Below, piece by piece: positions 26,238 through 35,549 of a DNA stretch of 64,000 nucleotides. The number at the start of each line of letters is the position of its first letter. The first letter of the stretch is position 1. The notes under the pieces were generated by a model. It was not told the DNA's origin and ran no database searches. It saw only the letters and a list, made by a program, of their open reading frames with translations. Source of the stretch: Thiobacillus sp. UBA3361. Lineage in GTDB: Bacteria; Pseudomonadota; Gammaproteobacteria; Burkholderiales; Thiobacillaceae. The stretch lies in NCBI GenBank assembly GCA_002360535.1, contig DEQR01000041.1, forward strand, positions 1-64,000. Reading direction: 5' to 3'. Made by a program: the position numbers and the translations under genes.

Positions 26238-27023
26238 TTACTGAGCAGCTACACGTCTGGACTTGCGCCGAGCCGCATAGCCTACGAATCCTAGACCCGC
26301 AAGCAATAGTGCGTAACTCTCAGGCTCAGGAACCGCAGTTACATTGATATCAGGGACAGTCAAGTCACCAGACCTCACAGCCCAGGCGAAATAGCTATTG
26401 GCCTTCGCATGCGCGTCTTGACCACCGAAGTATGTAATGAGATGCCATGCCTGGTTCGAATCAGGTTCGTATTCGGTGCCAGACCAGTAACTATATGCCT
26501 GGAGATTTTGAACCAAACCAACATCTTCCTGCCCGAACGAACTTTGATCCACGCCATTGGCCGTTCCGTTGCCGAATACACCAAAATCAGCTTGGTAGGC
26601 TCCAGTGGTAGAGACATATCCCTTCAATCCGAGGCTGACGTAATACATATGGCTAAGTTCGGAATTCGGGCTCGTGATATTGAATCCATAATCAGCAGTA
26701 CCGTTTACCGTGGATGCATATTGGAAAGCAATACCGTTGACGGGCACTGTCTCAGGTAACCGCCAATCGTCATAACCCAGATATTCGGCTGCATTCATGG
26801 CCTCAATCCAACTTTGGGCTGTGTCCCAGTTCATGGAACCATTGGCATTAATTCCCGATACACCGAAGGTCTCTGTTGCGGCCAGGTTGGCATTTTGCAA
26901 CCAAGTCACATCGAGGATGTCATCGTAGATCAAGCCAGAACCACGGTCGAACAAGGCGGCGTGTGTGACGTTGCTTACAGCAGCGCCTGTCATCAGAGCC
27001 AGTATCAGAGTGTGGATTCGCAT
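26238..27023 (-). CDS. PEP-CTERM sorted exported protein (DUF1566-like)
   Basis: The start at 27023 has an AAGGAG site and a signal peptide ending NVTHAALFD, giving 261 aa. The central part holds Trp-rich segments (DVTWLQNANLA, GYDDWRLPETV, YWSGTEY, AWAVRSGD) of the Lcl/DUF1566 type of surface domain. The C-terminus has VPEPESYALLLAGLGFVGY followed by a basic tail, the PEP-CTERM sorting signal recognised by exosortase. No exosortase gene lies nearby. Codon use is less GC-rich than neighbours, which fits acquisition beside tRNA-Arg. Confidence 0.85.
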   Translation of the reverse strand: MRIHTLILALMTGAAVSNVTHAALFDRGSGLIYDDILDVTWLQNANLAATETFGVSGINANGSMNWDTAQSWIEAMNAAEYLGYDDWRLPETVPVNGIAFQYASTVNGTADYGFNITSPNSELSHMYYVSLGLKGYVSTTGAYQADFGVFGNGTANGVDQSSFGQEDVGLVQNLQAYSYWSGTEYEPDSNQAWHLITYFGGQDAHAKANSYFAWAVRSGDLTVPDINVTAVPEPESYALLLAGLGFVGYAARRKSRRVAAQ

Positions 27024-27535
27024 CGTTTGCTCCTTGAATTGCCGCGTGGCCCGTCCACGCAATCACTAGTATTGTTAGCAATTACCGTGCCCGCCACAGA
27101 CTCTCCATATTTCCCTTGTATATCAAGCCGTTAACGGGCCGGCCCTAATTCATGCCAAGGGCTTGCCAGCCGCGCGGCGTTGAGGAAACAACAATATTGA
27201 CAACGACAAGGCAAAACGATCGACATCCCTCTGCATCGCCCGAGCCGGATGGGCGAACTCACACCCCGCCAGCTCGGTTTCGATCTCTCTAAGGCTTGGC
27301 AAGGTCAACACCATCAGCGGTTGACACGAGGCAATCATGATATACGAGCGGGAAGTTCGATCAATTCGAGCTCGCTCATCGACTGCTTCCTTATAGCCAT
27401 GAAAAATGCAGCTTGTTTCAACCGCCGGTCTGGGCGCCGGGAGAAACTTTCATTTCGGCTCGAGAAATCAACGCTCCCGCTGGCTGGGTATTCCAGGGAC
27501 AGCGGGGTAATGCGACCGGCCGATATATTCCAATT
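27024..27535 (+). other. Intergenic stretch between the PEP-CTERM gene and the TetR gene
   Basis: About 510 bases of mixed composition. It must contain the promoter of the PEP-CTERM gene. A 62-codon minus-strand frame at 27150-27338 exists but has no recognised motif, leader or ribosome binding site, and I do not call it. No tandem or inverted repeats were seen. Confidence 0.45.
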
Positions 27536-28162
27536 TTACTTCCGACCTTCCGCCCTCAGTCCCGCGCAAAATTCCTCCACCAGCCCCGCACCCATTCCCG
27601 CCAGATCGAAGCCGTCCGGGTCCAGCAGCCATGTGTCGATGAGCCCACTGACCAGGGCGTAGAGGCCGATGGCCCGCCGATCCACGTCCAGATCCGCTGG
27701 CAGCTGGCCCTTTTCCACAGCATGGCGGAGATTGCCGCCGATGGCGGCCAGACAGGCACGGCGGCTTTCCCGCTGGCGGGCCAGCATGGCGGCCATTTCG
27801 CCCACGTACTCGCACTTGAAGGCGAATATTTCGAATACACGCCGCGTGCGGGCATCCTCCGCGGCCTGGCGCAGGACCGCCACCGCCGTCTCGCGCAGGG
27901 CGCGCAGGGGATCGTCCAGGTTGGTATCGGCGATGACCTGGTTCATCGCCTCCAAGGGCAGATGCACCCGGTCGTTGATGGCCTGCAACAGGGCCGCCTT
28001 GTTCTCGAAATGCCAGTAGATGGCGCCGCGGGTAACCCCGGCGGCGGCAGCAATGTCGGCCAGGGTGGTGTGTCCCACGCCTTTGTCCCGGAACACCAAT
28101 TCGGCGCTGTCCAGAATCAGGTTGCGAGTCTCCAGGGCTTCTTCCTTGGTGCGTCTGACCAT
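27536..28162 (-). CDS. TetR-family repressor of the efflux operon (AcrR/TtgR type)
   Basis: A 208-aa repressor. The N-terminal HTH is TLADIAAAAGVTRGAIYWHF (residues 34-53), preceded by the TetR signature helix ILDSAELVFRDKG; the remainder is the helical ligand-binding domain. It is divergent from an AcrAB-OprM-type operon, with a 24-base AcrR-type palindrome between them, so it most probably represses the pump genes until bound by a hydrophobic drug or phenolic compound. Confidence 0.88.
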   Translation of the reverse strand: MVRRTKEEALETRNLILDSAELVFRDKGVGHTTLADIAAAAGVTRGAIYWHFENKAALLQAINDRVHLPLEAMNQVIADTNLDDPLRALRETAVAVLRQAAEDARTRRVFEIFAFKCEYVGEMAAMLARQRESRRACLAAIGGNLRHAVEKGQLPADLDVDRRAIGLYALVSGLIDTWLLDPDGFDLAGMGAGLVEEFCAGLRAEGRK

Positions 28163-28213
28163 GATGGTGTATGGGGTCTTCGTCCTGTAGCAATCCTAAG
28201 GCATGATCCAGTT

Positions 28214-28237
28214 TACATACATACATGATGGTATGTA
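28214..28237. promoter_or_regulatory. AcrR/TtgR-type operator
   Basis: A 24-base site with arms TACATAC (28214-28220) and GTATGTA (28231-28237) separated by 10 bases. An overlapping perfect 8-base repeat ATACATAC/GTATGTAT with a 6-base spacer occurs at 28217-28238. The arms and spacing equal those of the E. coli AcrR operator. It lies between the divergent repressor and adaptor genes and could control both. Confidence 0.8.
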
Positions 28238-28283
28238 TATTTCACGCTGCTCAATCCAAGCCGTTGACCCGGAGGTTTTCGTG

Positions 28284-29492
28284 ATGCGCACCGCCCTCTC
28301 CGCCCTGCTGTTGACCCTGTTCCTGTCTGGCTGCGGCGAGGGCGAGCAGAAGCCGGCGGGCCCATCCGGGGGAGGCATGCCGCCCCCCCATGTGAGCGTA
28401 GTTCAAGTGCAGCCTCAGCTGGTGTCATTGACTCTGGAATACACCGGCCAAACCGCCGGCTACCGGGACGCGGAGGTGCGGGCGCGCGTGAGCGGCATCC
28501 TGCTGAAGCGGCTGTACCAGGAAGGGAGTCTGGTGCGTGCCGGCCAACCCATGTTCCAGATCGATCCGGCCCCCTTCAAGGCGGCCCTGGATCAAGCCGA
28601 GGCGGCCAGGGCGGTGGCCGAGGCGAGATTGGCGCAATCACAGGCGGACCTGCTGCGGTTGCGCAAGGATGCCACCCGCCTCAAGCCCCTGTTCGAGGGC
28701 AAGGCCGTCAGCCAGAAGGAGTACGACGACGCGGTCTCCGGTGAACAGGCTGCCCAGGCGGCGGTGCAGGCTGCCCAGGCGGAGATCCAGGCGGCCCGGG
28801 CGCGGATCGCGAGCGCCCGGTTGGACTTGGGCTACACCCAGGTGGAAGCCCCGATCTCCGGCCTGACCGGGCGGGCGCTGAAGTCGGAAGGCAGCCTGCT
28901 ATCGGCCGGTGATGCGACCCTGCTCACCACTGTCACACAGATCGAACCGCTCTACGTGCTGTTCGGTATCCCCGACGGGGAGCAACTCAAGCTGGAACGT
29001 GCGGCAGCGGCGGGCCGTGTGAGTCTGCCCAAGGACGGCCGCTACCGGGTTCGTGTGAAGCTGGCGGATGGCAGCGTCCTTGCCCAGGCGGGCCGGATGA
29101 CCTTCAGCGACAACCGAGTGAATGCCCAGACCGGTACCGTGGAGGGACGCGCCGAGTTGCCCAACCCGGGCGGCAAGCTGCTGCCCGGCCAGTTCGTGCG
29201 CGTGCTGCTGGACGGCGCCGAGCGCCCGGCCGCCATGCTGGTGCCCCAGCGGGCGGTCATGGAGGGCCCCCAGGGCAAGTTCGTCTATGTGGTCAACGGC
29301 AAGTCCACGGCCGAACCGCGGCCGGTGAAGGTGGGCGACTGGGTGGGCGAGCAATGGGTCATCGAAGAGGGGTTACAGCCTGGCGACCGGGTGATCGTCG
29401 ATGGCGCCCTGAAGGTGATGCCGGGGGCGCCGGTGCAGGTGGCACCGCCGGCCAGCGGCCCGGATGCGGCGCAGCCGAAGCCGGGCCGCTAG
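28284..29492 (+). CDS. acrA: RND periplasmic adaptor lipoprotein (AcrA/MexA type)
   Basis: The ATG at 28284 follows a GGAGG site and gives a 402-aa lipoprotein with lipobox LSGC at residues 14-17. The barrel-sandwich halves (AEVRARVSGILLKRLYQEGSL and LGYTQVEAPISGLTG) flank a coiled-coil hairpin at about residues 110-180, and the C-terminal beta-barrel ends with GLQPGDRVIVDGALKV. It bridges the AcrB-like pump and OprM-like channel encoded immediately downstream. Expression is presumably repressed by the divergent TetR protein. Confidence 0.92.
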   Translation: MRTALSALLLTLFLSGCGEGEQKPAGPSGGGMPPPHVSVVQVQPQLVSLTLEYTGQTAGYRDAEVRARVSGILLKRLYQEGSLVRAGQPMFQIDPAPFKAALDQAEAARAVAEARLAQSQADLLRLRKDATRLKPLFEGKAVSQKEYDDAVSGEQAAQAAVQAAQAEIQAARARIASARLDLGYTQVEAPISGLTGRALKSEGSLLSAGDATLLTTVTQIEPLYVLFGIPDGEQLKLERAAAAGRVSLPKDGRYRVRVKLADGSVLAQAGRMTFSDNRVNAQTGTVEGRAELPNPGGKLLPGQFVRVLLDGAERPAAMLVPQRAVMEGPQGKFVYVVNGKSTAEPRPVKVGDWVGEQWVIEEGLQPGDRVIVDGALKVMPGAPVQVAPPASGPDAAQPKPGR

Positions 29493-29559
29493 GCCCAGAC
29501 CCATGCCCCGGATAGCACTGCCTTCCGTCCGGGCCATACCTCAACGAGGAACCTGAACG

Positions 29560-32500
29560 ATGTTCTCCCGCTTCTTCATCGACCGTCCCATCTTCGCGGC
29601 GGTCATCTCCATCTTCATCGTCCTGGCCGGCCTGGCGGCCCTGCGCCAGTTGCCTGTGGCCCAGTATCCGGAGATCGCGCCGCCGGTGGTCACCGTCACC
29701 GCCGTCTATCCGGGCGCCTCCGCCGAGGTGCTCAACGAGACCGTGGCCTCGCCCCTGGAGGACCAGATCAACGGCGTGGAGAACATGATTTACATGTCCT
29801 CCACCAGTTCCTCCAACGGCACGGTGAGCATCAACGTCAGCTTCGAGATCGGCACCGACGTCGATCAGGCAGCGGTGAACGTGAACAACCGGGTCAAGCT
29901 GGCGGAGCCGCGCCTGCCGCAGGAGGTTCGGCGCATGGGCGTGTCGGTACGCAAGTCCTCCTCCAGCTTCCTGCAGGTGGTCACCTTGCAGTCGCCCACC
30001 GACCGTTTCGGCCTGCTGGACATCAGCAACTACGCCACCATCCACGTGGCCGACCGGCTCAAGCGCATCCCCGGCGTGGCCGACGTGATGGTGTTCGGCG
30101 CCCGGGACTACGCCATGCGCATCTGGCTCAACCTGCCCCGCCTGGCCCAGCTGAAGCTGTCGCCCAGCGAGGTGATCGCGGCGGTGCAGGAGCAGAACGC
30201 CCAGTTCGCCACCGGCAAGGTAGGGCAGGAGCCCATCGCCCAGGGCCAGGAGCTAACCTACACCATCACCACCCAGGGCCGCCTGAAGGAGCCCCGCGAG
30301 TTCGAGCGGATCATCCTGCGCGCCAACCCGGACGGCTCGCTGTTGCGCCTGAAGGACGTGGCGCGGGTTGAACTGGCGGCCAAGGAATACGACTTCGTCG
30401 GCAAGGTGAACGGCAAGCCGGTGCAGCCCATCGGCATCTTCCTCATGTCTGGCGCCAACGCCCTGGACACGGCGGCGGCGGTGAAGGCCACCATGCAGGA
30501 ACTGTCGGCCAAGTTCCCCGCCGGCCTGGAGTATGGCGTGCCCTACGACACCACCCGCTTCGTGGAGATCTCCATCCGCGAGGTAGTGAAGACCCTGGCC
30601 GAGGCCATGCTTCTGGTGCTGCTGGTGGTGTACGTGTTCCTGCAGAACTGGCGCGCGGCGCTGATCCCCTTCCTGGCGGTGCCCGTGTCCCTGATCGGCA
30701 CCTTCGCCGGCATGTGGCTGCTGGGCTACTCCATCAACACCCTGACCCTGTTCGGCATGGTGCTGGCCATCGGCATCGTCGTCGATGACGCCATCGTCGT
30801 GCTGGAGAACGTGGAGCGCCATCTGGCTGAGCTGGGCCGCACCCCGCGAGAGGCGGCCTACATGGCCATGTCCGAGGTCACCAGCCCCATCGTCGCCATC
30901 GTCCTGGTGCTGTCGGCGGTGTTCATCCCGGTGGCCTTCATCGGCGGCCTGGCCGGCGAGCTGTACCGCCAGTTCGCCATCACCATCGCCATCGCCGTGA
31001 CCATCTCCGGCGTGGTCGCCCTGACCCTGACGCCGGCCCTGTGCGCCCTGATCCTGCGCCAGGAGCACAAGGCAGAGCACGGTTTCTTCAAGTGGTTCAA
31101 CGTCTGGTTCAACCGCATGACCCGGCACTACACCGCCGGTGTGCGTTTCATGATGCGCCGCGCCCTGCTGGGCCTGGCCCTGTTCGCGGCCATGATCGGC
31201 CTGACCTGGTGGCTGGGCAAGGTCATCCCGAGCAGCTTCGTGCCGCCTGAAGACCAGGGCTACTACGTCACCGCCGTGATCATGCCCGACGGGGCGTCGC
31301 TGCAACGCACCGAGCAGGTGATGGACCGGGTGGAACGGATTGCCCTCTCCAACCCCCACGTGAAGGACACGGTTACCCTGACCGGCTTCGACCTCATCTC
31401 CAACGGCAACCGCACCTCGGCCGGCACCATGTTCGTCACCCTCAAGGACTGGGACGAACGGCCCCTGCACGTGGACGCCCTTATCGGCGATCTGTTCATG
31501 AAGGCCATGAGCATCAAGGAGGCCATCGTCTTCGCCTTCAACCCGCCGGCCATCATGGGCCTGGGCGAGACGGGCGGCTTCGAGTTCTACATCCAGAACA
31601 AGGGAGAGGGGGGCGCCAAGCGCCTGGCCGAGGTGACCCAGCAGTTCATGGCCACCGCCGCCCAGGAGAAGGGCCTGACGCCCCTGCAGACCCTGTTCCG
31701 GGCCAACGTGCCGCAGCTCTATGTCGATCTGGACCGGGAGAAGGCCAAGAGCCTGGGGGTCGATGTCACCCAGGTCTATGACGCCCTCTCGGCCACCCTG
31801 GGCAGCTACTACGTGAACGACTTCAACAAGTACGGGCGCACCTGGACGGTATGGATGTCGGCCGAGCCGCAGTTCCGCGCCAAGCCGGAGGACATCGGTG
31901 GGGTCTATGTGAAGGGCCACTCCGGGGAGATGGTGCCCCTGTCCGCCCTGGCAAGGGTCAGCCACACCAGTGGCCCGGAACTGGTGGAGCGCTTCAACAA
32001 CGCCCCGGCCGCCAAGATGCTGGGCGGCGCCGCGCCAGGCTTCAGCTCCGGCCAGGCCATCGCCCTCATGGAACAGCTCGCGGAAAAGCACCTGCCGGCC
32101 GACTTCGGCTACGACTGGGGCGGCGCCTCCTACCAGGAGAAAAGGACAGGCGGCGCCTCCAACCTGGCCCTGGGCCTGGGCATCGTCATGGTCTTCCTCA
32201 TCCTGGCCGCCCAGTACAGCCGCTGGTCCCTGCCCCTGTCGGTACTGCTGGCCCTACCCTTCGGCCTGTTCGGCGCCCTGGCGGCGATCTTCCTGCGCGG
32301 GCTGCCCAACGACGTCTATTTCCAGGTCGGTCTGGTCACCCTGGTGGGACTGGCGGCCAAGAACGCCATCCTGATCGTGGAATTCGCGCTGCACAAGAAA
32401 GAGAACGGCATGGGCACTTTCGCCGCGGCCGCCGAAGCCGCGCGCCTGCGGTTCCGGCCCATTCTCATGACCTCCCTGGCCTTCATCTTCGGCGTCCTGC

Positions 32501-32697
32501 CCTTGGCCATCTCCACCGGCGCCGGTTCGGCGGCCCGGCATGCCATCGGCACGGGCGTGATCGGCGGCATGCTGGCCGCTACCTTCCTGGCCATTTTCTT
32601 CGTGCCGCTGTTCTTCAAACTGCTGACGGACCGGCGGCTGCGGGTGAAGGACCCGCCCGGCGAACACGATGCCGACAAGGAGCACGGCAATGCGTAA
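29560..32697 (+). CDS. acrB: HAE-1 RND multidrug efflux pump (AcrB/MexB type)
   Basis: A 1045-aa inner-membrane transporter preceded by a GAGGAAC site. The start MFSRFFIDRPIFAAVISIF and PVAQYPEIAPPVV are diagnostic for HAE-1 pumps. The fourth helix has the proton-relay pair in AIGIVVDDAIVVLENVER, and a matching lysine lies in the C-terminal block (GLAAKNAILIVEFA). It exports hydrophobic or amphiphilic compounds by proton motive force as a trimer. Its stop overlaps the next start by 8 bases. Confidence 0.95.
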   Translation: MFSRFFIDRPIFAAVISIFIVLAGLAALRQLPVAQYPEIAPPVVTVTAVYPGASAEVLNETVASPLEDQINGVENMIYMSSTSSSNGTVSINVSFEIGTDVDQAAVNVNNRVKLAEPRLPQEVRRMGVSVRKSSSSFLQVVTLQSPTDRFGLLDISNYATIHVADRLKRIPGVADVMVFGARDYAMRIWLNLPRLAQLKLSPSEVIAAVQEQNAQFATGKVGQEPIAQGQELTYTITTQGRLKEPREFERIILRANPDGSLLRLKDVARVELAAKEYDFVGKVNGKPVQPIGIFLMSGANALDTAAAVKATMQELSAKFPAGLEYGVPYDTTRFVEISIREVVKTLAEAMLLVLLVVYVFLQNWRAALIPFLAVPVSLIGTFAGMWLLGYSINTLTLFGMVLAIGIVVDDAIVVLENVERHLAELGRTPREAAYMAMSEVTSPIVAIVLVLSAVFIPVAFIGGLAGELYRQFAITIAIAVTISGVVALTLTPALCALILRQEHKAEHGFFKWFNVWFNRMTRHYTAGVRFMMRRALLGLALFAAMIGLTWWLGKVIPSSFVPPEDQGYYVTAVIMPDGASLQRTEQVMDRVERIALSNPHVKDTVTLTGFDLISNGNRTSAGTMFVTLKDWDERPLHVDALIGDLFMKAMSIKEAIVFAFNPPAIMGLGETGGFEFYIQNKGEGGAKRLAEVTQQFMATAAQEKGLTPLQTLFRANVPQLYVDLDREKAKSLGVDVTQVYDALSATLGSYYVNDFNKYGRTWTVWMSAEPQFRAKPEDIGGVYVKGHSGEMVPLSALARVSHTSGPELVERFNNAPAAKMLGGAAPGFSSGQAIALMEQLAEKHLPADFGYDWGGASYQEKRTGGASNLALGLGIVMVFLILAAQYSRWSLPLSVLLALPFGLFGALAAIFLRGLPNDVYFQVGLVTLVGLAAKNAILIVEFALHKKENGMGTFAAAAEAARLRFRPILMTSLAFIFGVLPLAISTGAGSAARHAIGTGVIGGMLAATFLAIFFVPLFFKLLTDRRLRVKDPPGEHDADKEHGNA

Positions 32698-34144
32698 CTC
32701 CAGCGTGACCCTGCTTTCCGCCCTTCTCCTCGCAGGCTGCGTGGCGCTACCCCAGACCCGCGAGGCCGACCTGCCCCTGCCCGCCGCCTGGCCGGACGCT
32801 CCTCCCCTTCAGGCCGGGGAGAAAGGGGCGCCGCTCGCGCATGAGTGGTGGAAGCTGTTTCGGGACCCCGCCCTGGACACCCTGATGGACGAGGCCCTGG
32901 CCCACAACGCCGACCTGAAGCTGGCCGCGGCCCGTATCCTGGAGGCCCGCGCAGGCCTGGGTGCAACCCGTGCCGAGCAGTATCCCAGCGCTCAACTGAG
33001 TACTGAGGCCAGCCGTTCGCGGAGTACGGAAAGAGGCCAGATGACCCTTCCCAACAACCCCGCGAGCAACTTCAACCTCAGCCTGCAAGCCGCCTACGAA
33101 CTGGACCTGTGGGGACGCTACGCCCGCGCCACCGAGGCCGCCCGCGCCGACCTGCTGGCCAGCCGGTACGGCCGTGAGGTAGCGCGCCTGAGCCTGACCC
33201 ACGACGTGGCCGCCGCCTGGTTCGGTCTCACCGCCGTGGCCGCCCAGACCGGGCTGGCACAGGATACCCTGGCCAACCGGGAAGAAGCCCTGGCCCTGCA
33301 ACGCCTGCGGGTTTCCGGAGGTGTGTCGTCGGAGTACGAACTGCAACAGGCGGAGGCGGAACTGGCTGCCACCCGCGCCGACCTGGCCCGTCTGGAACAG
33401 GCCCGCCGGCAGACCGAACTGGCCCTGGCCGTGCTCCTGGGCCGCTCTCCCAAGGCTCTGGTGGAAGACAGCATCGGTGCCGGCAAACCCCCGGTCGAAC
33501 CGGCCCCGCCCCCCGCGGTGCCCGCCGGCCTGCCGTCCGAACTGCTGCGACACCGGCCCGACCTGCAACAGGCCGAGGCCCAGCTGGCCGCCGCCCAGGC
33601 ACGCATCGCCGAGGCCCGCGCGGCGATCTATCCCGACCTGAGCCTGACCGCCTACCTCGGCTCGGAAAGCAAGGCCCTCTCCGACCTGTTCTCCGGCCCC
33701 GCCACCATCTGGGGGCTGACCGCCGGACTGGTTCAAACGGTGTTCAACGCCGGCCGCACCGAGGCGGTGGTGCAAGGCCGCGCCGCCCGGCAAGAACAGT
33801 TGCTGATCCAGTACGAGCAGGCAGTGCGCCAAGCCTTCCGCGAGGTGCTCGACGCCTTGGTGGCACAACGCCAGGCGGCCGAGATCGACGCCGCCGAGGC
33901 ACGCCGCGCCGAGGCCCTGACGCGAGCCGCCGAACTGGCTGACTTACGCTACCGCAACGGGGTCGCGGGTTATCTGGAAGTGCTGGACGCGCGCCGCAAC
34001 CAGTACCAGGCCCGGCAGGCCGTCATCGACGCCCGCCGCGCCCGCCTGACGGCGGTGGCGGGACTCAGCAAGGCCCTGGGTGGGGGATGGGACGGGACGC
34101 CGGAGGAAGAAACCGCCCCCGCCGTGGCGGTAAAGACGCCCTGA
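32690..34144 (+). CDS. oprM: Outer-membrane efflux lipoprotein (OprM/NodT type)
   Basis: A 484-aa outer-membrane channel with leader MRNSSVTLLSALLLAGC (lipidated Cys at residue 17). Two OEP repeats are visible: the first starts WWKLFRDPALDTLMDEALAHN and carries YELDLWGRYARATEAARADL, the second ends LRYRNGVAGYLEVLDARRNQYQ. These segments are standard in the NodT/OprM family. It completes the tripartite pump with the two upstream proteins; the start overlaps the acrB stop, so translation is coupled. Confidence 0.92.
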   Translation: MRNSSVTLLSALLLAGCVALPQTREADLPLPAAWPDAPPLQAGEKGAPLAHEWWKLFRDPALDTLMDEALAHNADLKLAAARILEARAGLGATRAEQYPSAQLSTEASRSRSTERGQMTLPNNPASNFNLSLQAAYELDLWGRYARATEAARADLLASRYGREVARLSLTHDVAAAWFGLTAVAAQTGLAQDTLANREEALALQRLRVSGGVSSEYELQQAEAELAATRADLARLEQARRQTELALAVLLGRSPKALVEDSIGAGKPPVEPAPPPAVPAGLPSELLRHRPDLQQAEAQLAAAQARIAEARAAIYPDLSLTAYLGSESKALSDLFSGPATIWGLTAGLVQTVFNAGRTEAVVQGRAARQEQLLIQYEQAVRQAFREVLDALVAQRQAAEIDAAEARRAEALTRAAELADLRYRNGVAGYLEVLDARRNQYQARQAVIDARRARLTAVAGLSKALGGGWDGTPEEETAPAVAVKTP

Positions 34145-34191
34145 ACGGACGCCCACACGAGTCGCCCCTCCGGGCCGACGCTCAACCCCGC

Positions 34192-35535
34192 TTACGCAAA
34201 GGCATCCTTCAACACGTTGCGCAGCCAGCCGTCGGCATATTCCGCCTCCAGCCTGCGGAAGATGCGCGGCACCGGCTTGGGTGCCTCCCGCGTGCCAAAG
34301 GTCACCGGCGAGATGCCGCTGCCGTCCTTGATATAGACCCACTGCCCGTTCTGCACGCGGTACAGGTGCACCACCGAGAAGCCCCAGTCGTGGGCCACCA
34401 CGCTGTAGCAGGTGTTGGTGTAGAGCGGCACCGGCGGGGGCAGGCCGTTGAACTTGGCGGCCAATGACGCCACCACCACCTTGGCGTGGGTGATGGCCAT
34501 GTGGGCGGACTTGGGGAAGGCGTTGTTGGTGGCCAGCTCGCCGCCCACGCAGGCGTCGCCGATCACATAGACGTCCTTCAGCTTCACGGACTCCATGTTC
34601 TCAGGCTTCACCTCGCACCACTTATCCTTGAAGGTGGCCAGGCCCAAGTCCTTGGCCACCTTGCCGGCGTGGTGCGGCGGGATGATGTTGACCACGTCGC
34701 CCTTGTGCTCGCCGAAGCCGGTGTAGCAGGTCAGGGCATTCGGATCGACCCTTTCCACCTTACCGTCGTTGGCCCCGGACACCCACTCGATCATCCCCCC
34801 CTCTCCATAGCCGTAGAGCTCCTTCCAGGCCTGCTCGAACAGGGGTTTCTTGGAGAAGGAATCGTTGGCGTCCAGGATGACGACCTTGGACTTGCCCTTG
34901 CCGTGATGCTTGCAGTACAGCGCCACCTGGGCGGCCCGCTCGTAGGGGCCGGGCGGACAGCGGAACGGGCCGGGCGGCACGACGATGAGGAAACGGCCGC
35001 CGTCCGGCATGGCTTCCAGCTGTTTCTTCAGCAGCAAGGTCTGGGGGCCGGCCTTCCAGGCGTGCGGCAGACGCGACTCCGAGAGGTCCTTGGTGAGCCC
35101 CTGCACGGCGCCATAGTTGAAATCGACGCCCGGCGACAGGATCAGGGCGTCGTAGGAGAAGGACTTGCCGCCCGCCGTGGCCACCGTCTTCTTGACCGGG
35201 TCGATGGCGGTAACCTCGTCATGCACCACATTGACGCCATGTCGGGCCAGGCCTTTGTAGCCCACCTGCAGGGTCTTGATATCGCGCTCGCCGGAGATGA
35301 CCTCGTTGGACAGGGGGCAGGAGGTATAGAGCCGGTCGCGCTCGATGAGCGTGACATCGACACCCCGGTCCAGCAGTTTCATGTATTTCGCGGCGGTGGC
35401 CCCGCCGTAGCCACCACCCACCACCACCACCCTGGCCTTGGGCTTGGCGGCATGGGCGTTGGGGATGCTCAGGACGGAGGCGCCGGAGGCGGCGGCGACG
35501 ACCTTCAGAAAGTCGCGACGATGGATTGCGTTCAT
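34192..35535 (-). CDS. fccB: Flavocytochrome c sulfide dehydrogenase, flavoprotein subunit-like
   Basis: A 447-aa Tat-exported flavoprotein (RRDFLKVVAAASG signal). The FAD-binding fold starts VVVVGGGYGGATAAKY, and YTSCPLSNEV near residue 70 matches the FccB segment whose Cys binds FAD covalently. FRCPPGPYERAAQVA and TNTCYSVVA supply the two redox-active cysteines, and GDACVGG is the second FAD motif. It would oxidise sulfide in the periplasm and pass electrons to the di-heme cytochrome encoded 14 bases upstream. GAGGAGG lies before the start. A role with sulfide is known for the family; actual substrate here is inferred. Confidence 0.88.
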   Translation of the reverse strand: MNAIHRRDFLKVVAAASGASVLSIPNAHAAKPKARVVVVGGGYGGATAAKYMKLLDRGVDVTLIERDRLYTSCPLSNEVISGERDIKTLQVGYKGLARHGVNVVHDEVTAIDPVKKTVATAGGKSFSYDALILSPGVDFNYGAVQGLTKDLSESRLPHAWKAGPQTLLLKKQLEAMPDGGRFLIVVPPGPFRCPPGPYERAAQVALYCKHHGKGKSKVVILDANDSFSKKPLFEQAWKELYGYGEGGMIEWVSGANDGKVERVDPNALTCYTGFGEHKGDVVNIIPPHHAGKVAKDLGLATFKDKWCEVKPENMESVKLKDVYVIGDACVGGELATNNAFPKSAHMAITHAKVVVASLAAKFNGLPPPVPLYTNTCYSVVAHDWGFSVVHLYRVQNGQWVYIKDGSGISPVTFGTREAPKPVPRIFRRLEAEYADGWLRNVLKDAFA

Positions 35536-35549
35536 GGCCGTTTCCCTCC

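Noticed and set aside
27150..27338. A 62-codon minus-strand frame upstream of the TetR gene
   Set aside because: No recognisable similarity, start context or composition of a gene.
30253..32091. A 612-codon minus-strand open frame inside the acrB gene
   Set aside because: It is a high-GC shadow with His/Gly/Gln low-complexity translation, no leader and no motifs, opposite a certain AcrB gene.
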